This document shows positions 53,201 to 64,000 of a DNA stretch of 64,000 bases, one piece after another. Source of the stretch: Eudromia elegans (Eukaryota > Chordata > Aves > Tinamiformes > Tinamidae); contig PTEX01000192.1 of the NCBI GenBank assembly GCA_003342815.1, positions 1,480,356 to 1,544,355 on the forward strand, in the 5' to 3' direction. The notes below the pieces were generated by a model. It did no database searches and had not been told where the DNA came from. It worked only from the letters and a program-made list of their open reading frames with translations. Position numbers and translations under genes: made by a program. The stretch's first letter is position 1. Each line of letters opens with the position of its first letter.

Positions 53201-56150
53201 GCAATGGAAAAAAAATCTGACCCCCAACCTCATGTTCTGAACATATCATGTAACAGCTTATCCCTCTCTCATTTTTTTAAGTTCATAAAGGCTACAGTAC
53301 TTAGATTGCTAAACAGAGATATAAAAATATGAGTAGTAGCATTACTAAATATGGTATTTCCTGTAGACATCTGACACCCCTGTCCCCTCTTATCTGCTTG
53401 GTAAAGATCAGTGTTGACTCCTCTTTCTGCGCAGTTGCTCAGGCTGGGACCAGTTTGCCAACCAAGGAAAGCAGCTTCTAGTGATGTTCTCTGTGGGTGG
53501 CGTTTTGAATGAATTATTTAAAAATTCCTTTAAAATTTTCTCTTTAGAAGTTGGATAGATTTGGTACCATCCAGAGCTTAGTCATCATTTTCTTTCTTAG
53601 TCAGGGTTCACCTTGGGAATGTGAAGTTGAGAACAATGTGACTTCATTTTGCAGGTTGGAAATTCAGGGAAAAAAGTGTTGCTGACCTAGTTTCAGAGTA
53701 AGCGTCAACCATTTGCAGTACATTTATTTTGATGCAGATCTCCTTTTAAATATTCGTATCTAATACAATTTTAAAGAGTATTCCAGCAGGAAACAGCAAG
53801 GAACAGCAGGGGAAAAAAAAGCTATAGAAGAAGCTTTTTAAAGTAGCTTTCATTTCAAAACTATGATGCAATGGGAGCTTGCAGGAGAAGGTGGAGGGGG
53901 AGTTCAGCAGGAGATGACAAAGAAGAGATGCTCAATTTTGCAATTGCTAAAGTTTCGCAAGAGAGAAGGACTTAAGAGTTGATACAAATCAAAGGTGGAA
54001 ACACCACCTTTGCTGAGACCATGCTGAAGTCGTACTCCAACCACTTTAGGAGATATAGCAAAATGTAAATGAGCAGGGAATCAAGGCTTGATAATCCTGT
54101 TAATGCCTATACATTGTCATATTTGAGTTCTTCTCACATATGAGAAGAGTGAGTTCTTACCTTCTATGAACACATCATTTGATGCTGAAATACCTAGTAT
54201 ACTTAAACCTTCCTGAGCATATTGCCCTGAGCATCTTCCAAATCCATATGTTTCTTCTATTGAGTTCAATTACCATCCTGATTATAGAAATAAGGTAACA
54301 ACATTTTTTTCGCTATGTGGTTTTAGGACTTGTGGGGATTTTCAGCTCTATAGATGCTGAAAGTCTGACAGAAAGTTGATGCCTATTTACAGTTCCTTCG
54401 CAGGAGTATAAATTGCTTGTTGTGCACAAGCGCTGTACGACAGTAAGTTAATTTAGCCTTCAGTCTTGGTGTTGTGGAAATGTGACAGATTTTTCCTCCT
54501 GTTTCTTCCAGACACTGGAAATATTGTACTACATTGGTCCTTAACAGTACAGATGGGAGTGAAATAATCAAGATCAGTTTGGACAAAACAGAAGTGATGC
54601 TGAGACTGTGAATGTGCCTGGAGAAGTGGCCAAACCTGTGGGAGAGGCACCTTGTGAGTGTGCCAGTGTGCCTTGCAGATTTAAAATTGTATCGGATCCA
54701 GCAATCTGCAAGATCGCTGCTCATCTTGTGTTTCCTCATGGCAGTCGTTTCTCTTCAGGCTGCTGGGGCAGCGTGTTCCTGCCATCACACCTTGTGAGAA
54801 AGAATTCAAAGCTTGTTTAGCAGAGGCTTCCTGCCCTGCTGCCTCCTTCTGATCAAGTGAAAAGGGCAAATCCTAGAAGCTCCACGTTGCAATAAGGCAA
54901 TGTTGTTTGCTTTCACATCATTCAGAGAACAAATGGAGAAAATAGGCTTTTTTAAAAATTAATTTGTTAATATAATTATTCCAGTTCCTATATGCCATAC
55001 TTACTGTCCATTGCGGTAATTTGAAATATATTTTTTTTCAAACAGTGATTTTAAAAAATTAAAAAAAAAAAGAGAAAAACGAGAGTATAAAGATTGAGGA
55101 ATGATTCATACACTGCATTTTCCAATTTGGAATAAACATCAGACAAGCAACTAAGGCCAAAAGGGTATATATTGACAATCAATTCTACTCAGACATAAGA
55201 AATATGATTTATTTAAACCATGTGCTGTTCGATAAACATCTGAATCCTTACTTATACCTCTTTGTTTGCCTCTTTTTTCCTTTTTTCTTTTTTTTTTTTT
55301 GAGAAATATAGATGAGGATATGTGCTAAGAACTACTTTTACCATCTGTTGTAGGATAAAATTTGACATTATTTTTCTGGAAGAAACATACATCTCTTTTG
55401 AAAGAAATATTATGAAGGATTGCTTATGGTGCGGTCAAGAGGCAAAAGGAATGTAAAACATTTTATCGTATTCTTCATAGGCAAGTAGCAAAAATTCTTG
55501 ATTTAAACATAGTAGGGCTATGGAGAAGTAGCTGAACAAATTTTGTTAATCTTTCACTAGCTTTTGTTAGACAAGTATTACCATTTGATTTGGAAGAAAG
55601 TTTTCCCGTCTTTTCTTTGTCGTAGCAGTTTGTTGGTACAAAACGAGGCAGGTCTGTGCACAGAAGAGATATGTCATTTCAGAACTTTATGAAGAACCTT
55701 TAATAGAAGTAATTCTGCGTTAAACAAATTAGAAACAAGGGGAACATGACGTTCTGGAAGATATTAAGAAGCAAAGCTCCAAGACAGTTGTCACCTCCTA
55801 TTCAGAGCAATTGCTGTCAATATTCCTCACTTCTCTTTGGCTTCAATTCACTTTGCTACACTGAGGTTTAGGAGTAATGTGTTATTTTTTTAACTCTCAA
55901 AGCCTATTGGGATTAGGCCCACATTATGTTCCAGTCTGGAAAAATGCTGTTTCTCCCTGAAGTCCTCATTCTATTTTCTTAAGAATCAGAGACAGAAAAA
56001 GTGGAGAAGAAAAGTCACAATACAGAAATATGAATATCAATATAGCATACCTTTTTATTTTCTTAATGGATTATATATATTTGTTTACTCTATTTTTGTT
56101 TCCAAACCCTTTTGGTATGTTTATTCACTTTTCTTCTTACTTTTCCTTTC

Positions 56151-56169
56151 AAAAAAAAAAAAAAAAAAA
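56151..56169. repeat. Poly-A tract, 19 nt
   Basis: An uninterrupted run of A. It is not preceded by a recognisable retroposed gene or polyadenylation-signal context, so I treat it as simple sequence. Confidence 0.9.
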
Positions 56170-56191
56170 GAATCTAACCATAATCTTTGTG

Positions 56192-56212
56192 CTTATTTCC
56201 TAAGGAAATAAG
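56192..56212. repeat. 21-bp near-perfect palindrome
   Basis: CTTATTTCCT (56192-56201) and AGGAAATAAG (56203-56212) are exact reverse complements around a single A. It is long enough to be a dimeric protein site. It does not match the usual STAT spacing exactly, so no factor is proposed. Confidence 0.8.
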
Positions 56213-59200
56213 ACTTGTGATCACACTTTGTGTCTGTGAGAGAAAGAGAGAGAAAACAGGGATTTCCAAAATAGTTGCATTCTTGCAAGTTTGGTGAAAA
56301 TATGCAATAGATAGAGGAGATTTTGCAGAATCCTGTGTTAAACAATCCAGGTCAACATTATTGCAGAGAGCCAGGGAAAACAATTCCTCTGTATGTAAAC
56401 CTCCTTGTCCTGTGCATTGATACACACGCACTGTGCTTGGCTTTGGTTTCGGCATGCAACGTGTATGAACATTCATAGATGCAGTTACTTACTCTGCCCA
56501 GGGATCTGTGGTATCCACTATGTAGCAATGCAATTGGGTATGTAATTTCTTGAAAATCTTTGTCTGTGTGTCTAATAATTCGGCATGCCCTGTTTTCCTT
56601 AGGAATCACTATCTAGTCAGTCAGTTGTAAGCTGCAAATGAAGGATGAACAGCAATACTAGCTGAGCAATATTGCTTGTTGAATATTGCTAGGAGTGGTC
56701 AAAGAACTACAATTAACTAGTCACATGCAAGCCAGGTAATTGCCACAGGAGTTGTCAGGGCTATTATGCTAATGTGGTTCTGATTGCTCACAGACCAGTC
56801 TTGCACCTTTCTATGTCATCTGTGATTGCTCTACGAGTAATATCAGTCCCACTCTCCTACAAGAACGAGAATCTCTCAAGCACGCTTCTGTGGGCTCCTT
56901 CATTTGCCTGGAAGTAATAACAGCTTCTGAGAATATCCATCTGTCACAACTGTTTTGTTTGCTTTTGACTGTCCGGAATGCAAATAGTATTGAAAGTCAA
57001 CAACAGATTTTATAGGAAAAATATAAATGAGATATATTGTATCTGACCTGGCATGGCTTGGAGGAGTTATAATCTGTTTTCCCATGGAAGACATTTCAGT
57101 ATTACATTTTTGAGAAGCTTTTATTAATCATGAGCCCTAAGGCACAATAAATATATGAACTTTTGGCATCATGCAGCATGCTTTCAGCTACATTTGTGCA
57201 ATTCAGTTGGGACTGGTATGTAGTGCCTTTCACATCTTGTTGTTCCTTAAGAATGTTAACAAAACCGGCAGCACAATTAAAGAGTAATAAAACTGGATGT
57301 TGATGGAGATGGAGCAAGTCCCTTCCCAATGTCATGAGAAGGCCATCTGAAAAATGGGATAACCAAATTTAAGTGTGCTTAAAAAAAGAATGCATTCCGA
57401 AATAAAGAAGAGGTTGCTCAGCTTTAAACATGCTTTTGTTTCCATTTAAATCAATGGGAACAAGAAGATACCCTTGATGTGATTTTCATTCGAGTTTTGC
57501 AGCTATTTTGCTTCTTCAGCACTCCAAACTACATTCTAGCTGAGTTATGCTCATGAGAGTCTACAATTTTTCAAATAGCATAAAATGTAAAACTTTCTTC
57601 AAGTCTTGGTCTCCATAGTTTGGGGTTACTAATGCTGTCTCTGTTTAGTAAAGTAGACGCATAAATTTGTGAGGAACTCAGTATTAGAAAATTCTGGAGC
57701 TAGAAATATATTTTATCTAACATGAGACATTTATGCCTATACAGAAAATGGATACATTTTTTACTTATAATTTAGCTCCTGTGAAGCGTTTTTTTCATGG
57801 GAAACTCATTATTCCTTTGAAGAAAGGCTTAGCTGGTGTGGAATCTCTCCTTGGTTATTAGGATTAAGACTGAAATTAAAATGTTGAATCCTCTCCTAAT
57901 AGAGCCAGATCTGCAGAAGGCATCAATCATAACGGCTGCAATTTAAGTGAAGGAAGTTCTGGCAGTTTACATGAGGTTAGGATTTGACCTTCTCTCCAGA
58001 AAATTATTTCTCTGAAGATCATACTTCCTCTATTTGTCTTACTTTATGCCTGGCAGAGAATTAATTAATACATAATTGCTTTGGTGAACTCAGGATAAAA
58101 CTTCTCTCTGCTCAAGAACTCTATTCATTTACTGATTAACTTGCTTCATGGCTGAGTTAGTTCTGCAGGGTCATGCTGTACTAATGACCAGAGCACAGGA
58201 ACATTGTCAGACCAATGAGGACGAGGTAGGCTTGGAAGCTCTCCAGATTTCCTTCAATTAATCACTGAAATTTCAGGAGCTTTGAGGACAGAGTTGAAAC
58301 CAAGTACATAAAGAAATAGATCTGTATCAGAGAAAGAGGATATGGGAGAGAGACTTTACAGGATGAGACTCAAATAAAGACGAATCAAACAAAATTGTGA
58401 GGAAATGGAAAACAAATAATTTATCAAACTGTGTTACTCATAATTTCTCTGCAGATTGCGATTTTTTTCTGTTATTATTAAATTTTGTTCTTTTACTTCT
58501 CCAACAACTGATTTTGCTGTCTTTATGGAAAGGAAAATAGGTTGATCCAAGATCAGAAGAGACCATATTTTTTCATAATCAGCAGTTCAGCTATTGATTT
58601 TTTTAAAATAACTTTCATCTGAAAACTTTCAGCAGATGCTCCGAGGTGTCAGCCTCACACAGAATAAAATGAAAGCCACCTTTCAGGAAATCAATTGGAA
58701 TACTCCTAATTGTATCTTGGATTTCCAGCCTATGGAAAGCAAGATGCACTTGGATTGCCAGCAAATCTTTTCTAATGCAATAGTTTCTCGTGATTTTAAC
58801 TTGAGTGGTAGATACACATCAAAAAATGTCTTTCTTTTAACAATTCTGGCTGCATTTTTACCTGAAAAAATGTTTTTAGATTTAAGTAATGGAGCCAGCT
58901 TAGATGAAATGTAATTCTATTGAAAATTAAAATCTTTTTTTAGTTATTTTTCCAGCAGCAGATCCAGTAAAATCAGTATCTGGGTGCTTATTTTAACCTG
59001 TAAATTCATGTCAGAATTACAGATTGTCTCGACTTCAATGTTCTGTTATTTAACTTAATTATAAAATCTAATATAAGAAGTCTTTAGACTTTAGAATATA
59101 GTTAGTATTTCTATTTGATTTTTTAGTGAGAAGCAAGGCTAAATTTATTAATATTTGCTCAACTTTCAGAAAATTCCTCAGTATCATAGAAAAATACGTA

Positions 59201-62200
59201 TAAACAAAATTGATTAAGGTAGATGTTTTCAATAAACTCAATTTCAGCACTGGCTATCTAATACCATAGTGGCTGTATTAGAATTGTGCTATTGTATAAT
59301 CAAGCTATGAAAATTATGCTTATTTTTTATATGAGAATCATAATAATGCAACAGTTATAACTTAATTATACTGATATAGTGGAGTTTTCTTTTAAGTGTG
59401 CTAAATTCCCAGGAAAAAAAAGACAAAAAAAGGCTTGATATTTTTCATGCTTATATTTCTCATTCAGTGAAATCTAAATCTTTTATTCCAGAGAAAATAA
59501 ATCTCCTGTACTGCACAGTTGGATTCTAATATTCTGAAATTATGGCAGAAAGTGCATCTATAGCAATTTCTAAATGCTTGTATGTGAATCATTGAATATG
59601 CTTTAAAATCCTGTCAAACTCTTATTGAAAAATATTTACAATATACTCAAGATCCAGAGGAAATTGTATTGTTTCTTCAGCCGTGTATCTGTCGGAACCT
59701 CGTCCTCCATAAACAAGGAAGGATGCTCCCATCCCTCTTCTCCTCCTACCTATATGGGACCATGGTCTCCATTTAAAAATAAAAGGAATTTTTAAGCTCT
59801 GCTGAAGCAGCCATCACACCATGCAGATAGATACCTTCTTTCTGCTCCTATGCGAGTCCAAAAGCAGGCAAACACGATACGCTGAGCAGTGGCCCATTAA
59901 GCTTTGTAGAGCACAGAATCATGCTCTAGAGAAGACTTGGGGAGAGGCAGTGGTGAGTATCACATTAAAACCCATTTAGATAATATAAGGCTTTGTGACA
60001 AGCCCTGAGAAAAGTGAGGGAGTTACAATGATACAATGTTCATTGAAAAGAAACCTGGGAGGTGCTTTTTAATTTTTTACTTATTAATGCAGGGCTATTT
60101 CTTTTGCACTTACCTACAATTAGAATGAGTTCATCTAGCTAAAAGTAGGTTTGCATTTGAGCTAGTTACCATCGCCCGCAGATAACTAGTCACTGCTGTC
60201 AATACGGTGTGGACAGAAATTAATCTCCTTCTCCAAGTATTTATCTAAAACAGGTGACTTTCTGAAATCACTATAAAAGGAGACCAAAATTACTAGTTTG
60301 GCTGTAGATATCTACACTTCTGACACCTGAAGTTAGCTGTGATGGATACCATACAGCAAGTCTGAATACGAGTTTCTTATTAGGACATATTATCTTTCTA
60401 CTACTTAAGACTGTGTGTGTAACAATGTATTCCTTACTCTGCAGTCTTAGGATATCAAGAGACCAATAAATCTTCCAGATGACTAAAAGAGTGGAGAGAG
60501 ACACATCGTAAACTCTTGTGTTACAGATATTAATTTTCCTGCTTACAGCACAGCCATGGACAGTCACAGAGCTCAGGTCTGTGAAATTTCATTTTGCATC
60601 AGTGAAAGGTAGACACTGTATTTACAGACAGTAAAAATATATGTGACTTTACAAGTTAGTTAATTATAGCAGTAGGATGTGCTGAAAATGTTATAGTCAC
60701 ATCTAAAGCACAGAAGAGTGATTCCTCTTTAACTTTGAAACTATCTACCAAGTCCAAGTGCAAAATAAAACTGTTAAGAAAACACCTCAGGAGATGATTC
60801 ACAGAAGTAAACACCAGACTATGAGAAAGTTTACCGTGGGTGCTGCAATGTATTATCAGAGATACCTAGATCCAGAGATTCGTGGAAAAGGCTTTTTTTT
60901 TTTTGCTTTTATATTTAAAGTTATATTTCCTAGAGTTTTAGCTTTCAAAATATGGATATCCCCAATCATTTAAATCGAATAGTTGAACACATTAAGGGAG
61001 CGAGAGCCCTAGGTTAGTTTATGCTACCTGCATTTCCAAATGGACAGTGAACATGCGGCTGAGGGTGAGCCCTTGTCCACCTGGAATTTTCACTAGTGCC
61101 TGAGGACCTCAGCACAGCCAAATTGTATCCAGCATCAATTGTCCCTTAGTAGCCCTGGCGAGGGACCTGTGAAATTGCTGGCTTTCTTTATGGATATTAC
61201 CTTTAAATCCCTTTTATAATGGACAAGAGGACCTGCCCCAGGAAAAGCAACATCAACTATAAAAAGCCAGAGATATCCAGATATCTAATAACTCAGCGAT
61301 TGCTGGGTATATTGATTACAGATGAAAGGATCTGATTTCTTGAGTGCATTAGTTTACCTTGGCAGGTAGGTTGATTGATTCAGAATAAAGGCATGCTGGC
61401 CTATACAACAGAGTATTTGGGAAGTTAGCATCTGTTAACAATTAACTATATATAGCTTTTGGACTTCAGGAACTCCTTTAACTTCAGGAACATCTCATAA
61501 ACTCCTTTTTGTCTTTACTGTTCTACTGATGGACTTTTATCTGAAGCATTTCAAATTCCAACTTTACTGGTGTTTTGATGAAAAATTTCAAATAATCCTA
61601 CCTCCGTTTTCATTTTTTTTTTCATAAAATCTGTCTTTCATTGTGAACTTGCTAGAATTTTTTTTCCATTCTTTATGGCATTAGTTATATTCTGTGCAAT
61701 CTTCTGTTACTTGTGGTATTTGAATCTGAATAAGAAATTCATTCAGAGACTTTCCCAGGGCTTTGGTCACAGTAACAGTGGTCACCCTAGGTTATAGTCC
61801 CTCTTTTGACTTTTAGCTAAAGGCTGTTTAAGGTTTTAGCACTAATTTTCAAAACAGTCAGTCAAACACTCGTGCCCACGACTTTATTATGAATGAAGTC
61901 TTTTTATTGCAATCTATTAAATCAGCAGTGTCCATCAGCACAACGCAAATGGTGACATTAGCATCTGAGAGATGGGATTAGAGCATTCTCAGCTAGGTTC
62001 ATCAGCAAAAGAAAATTCCAAGAGATCAGTTCAACTTAATGCCTGATCCCTTCTGAGAAACGCTGCACCTTGAAAGACATTTTTCAGCCAATGAGTGACA
62101 TTCATAACTCTTGGAATGCTGCCAACTGTCCCTCTCAAAAATAAAACAAAACAAAATCAAAAAGTTAAATAGATTTTTTCAATACTTTGGATTTTCTAAA

Positions 62201-64000
62201 ATTAATCTTCAATTCCCAGACTTGACATTTGTCCAAAATTGGACACAAAAGCTTGTGGAGACTTTGTGACTTTGTTATTGCTATTGATTTTATTTGAAAA
62301 AAAAAAAAAAAGTACAGTGGTGTAAATATTCTCAAAATTTCAAGTCAAAATAGTAAAAATAAAGAATGACCTGTAACTATTTAGAAGAGTGACTGCTGTG
62401 TAGTGTTGGAACCTGCTCATACTCTATGTTAAAATAGAATATATCTGTCACAGCTGACGAGGCCAAGAGGCACTCCTTTTCCCTCGCCTGTCACAAGATG
62501 GCACTGTAAGAACATGCATCGTGTTTGCACGGCCAGCGTTGCCACAAACTGGTGCCAAACGCACCTCTGTGTCCTTCAGCTTCTGGCAGAGTCTCTTGTT
62601 CCCATCCGCTCCAGGGGGTTGTGTCCACCTGTCTGCAGACCCTCTCTCTCCATGGAGAGCCTGAGGGTGGGCAGGCTCCACTCGGCATCATTTCTATCCC
62701 ATATTCCATGATCTTGTAAGACCTTTGGGAAACTCTTTGGAGGTAGCTGTCTATCAGCTGCAAAGAAGTTTCTTCAGCTCCTGTGAGTGAATAAAATGAC
62801 ACTATTTACGTGAGTATCTTTTCAGCCACCTTCTGATGAATTGTAGAAAAAGGCAGATGGAGCCGGCATGGGCAAATGAAAGATGTGTGCAATTTCCCGT
62901 GCTGCAGAGGGCTTTTCTGTTGTGCCTCTGCAGCCTGTTCTGAATAGTGGGTGATGTGAGAACCTCCTGCTACCTTAGGCACCCTGCTAGGGCTTCTAAA
63001 AGCAGTGCTGGGCAACATTACATGGTTGTGGGTCTTCTCCTCTGCATAACAGCCAGCATAGTGACTTGCCAGAACTGCTGTAAACACTTTGGCCTCACCT
63101 CCCCATCTCTTCCACCCCAGAAGGATTTTTACCTGCATCCACCGTGACACCAACCTCACATCTCTACACAGCATGAACAGAGCATCCCAATGGAAGTGAG
63201 GAGTTCTTGGATGTCTATGTATGGTCATCTCCTGGGGCAGAGGAGAATGGGGGCCGACGAAGGTACAGAAAAGAAATATGCAGAAAAACAGGGTGTCGTG
63301 TAATCATTTCTCCACAACAATGTGGATTTTCATCATGCCAGCTGTGGTTGGTGTGAAGGACTTTTCCCCTCATCCGTTGTGCTTCCATTTTGCAGGTGGT
63401 GCCAGGCTGTTTGCTCTGTAAAGAGTCCAGAGGATGATCTACCTCCACCAGTACATAGAGGCGAGCATTTTGTTTGTGAGACTCGTATACAGCAGGATTT
63501 GCAGCATTCGTTGCTTGCCTTGCTTCTCACTGACAGAGGTGAAAGCTGTGGCTTGTCTACATAGCTGCCATTAAGCAGGGCTTAGTAGGCTTGCATCACG
63601 CAGAGACCATTTTGCATGGGTGTTGCTATGAATGAGGCTGAGAAATGGGTTAGGTGCTGCTGGAACCTTCTTCAGGATACCATACCTTTTTGTTTTGTGT
63701 TTGTTATTTAGGCATAGCCTGTGTACTTTTTTCCCTCTGTGAGTCCTCAACCCAACTTTGATTGAAGCAAGAGCTGGGGGCATCCTCTGGGGTAAAGGAG
63801 AACAGCCCATCTGAGCTCTGCTGTGATGTTAACGGCGGGTAATGGTGAAACCCTGCAAGATGGACCCTCCCACACATCCTGAAGACTTCTGAGTTCACTA
63901 CTTGTTCTTTGGAGGTCAAGGAATGGTATCAAGCATGACTTGCAAATCTGTTTTCAGACACACCAGATCCTTATTTGGCATCCCAGAAAAACAACTTTAA

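Larger units (their letters stand above)
47624..64000. other. AT-rich flank with no recognised gene
   Basis: Long AT-rich, gene-desert-like sequence. More GC-balanced blocks occur at about 48420-48640, 54590-54890 and 62450-63960. The longest open frames (118 codons on the minus strand at 54383-54739; 140 codons on the minus strand at 62806-63228) have no recognisable motif and no clear splice context. No tRNA, snRNA or transposon could be assigned. Confidence 0.55.

Noticed and set aside
58636-58914. 92-codon plus-strand open frame in the AT-rich flank
   Set aside because: No similarity recognised, and no promoter or splice signals around it.
62806-63228. 140-codon minus-strand open frame
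   Set aside because: No recognised motif and no clear acceptor/donor pair; length is within what chance gives in a 64-kb six-frame scan.

Overview
The window looks like vertebrate nuclear DNA, most likely from a bird. It is AT-rich and almost entirely non-coding, with long homopolymer and microsatellite tracts, three CpG-rich promoter-like patches, and two truncated CR1 LINEs that end in the ATTCTGTG repeat typical of bird CR1 elements. Other sauropsids also carry CR1, so 'bird' is an inference. I see no bacterial, phage, plasmid, CRISPR or viral gene.

Only one protein-coding segment can be supported. It is the first coding exon of ZMYND11 (BS69), on the minus strand at 3536-3651, inside an exon that runs to about 3670. 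The N-terminus, the Kozak context, an in-frame stop just upstream, the polypyrimidine/AG acceptor and the GTAAGT donor all agree. The rest of the protein would lie beyond position 1, outside the window. The best candidate for the main promoter is the large CpG island at about 41.2-42.5 kb. In it, a strong minus-strand splice donor (AAG|GTGAGA, exon end at 42391) fits a non-coding first exon. This gives a first intron of about 38.7 kb (42390 down to 3671).

Layout: 1-3535, intron after the first coding exon. 3536-3670, ZMYND11 coding exon. About 4745-5800, a two-lobed CpG-rich patch holding a 19-bp triplication, a possible alternative promoter. 5.8-41.2 kb, first intron, with one antisense CR1 fragment (14946-15184), a few GC-rich patches and small tandem repeats. 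41.2-42.6 kb, CpG island and putative exon 1, with a short upstream ORF and a G-rich minus-strand tract. 42.6-64 kb, flanking DNA with no recognised protein gene. This last part holds a third CpG-rich, CCAAT-box-bearing patch at about 45.05-45.44 kb that may start an unannotated, probably non-coding transcript, and an internally deleted CR1 at 47092-47623.

Most open reading frames in the window are chance ORFs or CpG-island artefacts. I found no convincing undescribed biological system. The most useful leads are the three promoter-like patches and how they relate to ZMYND11.
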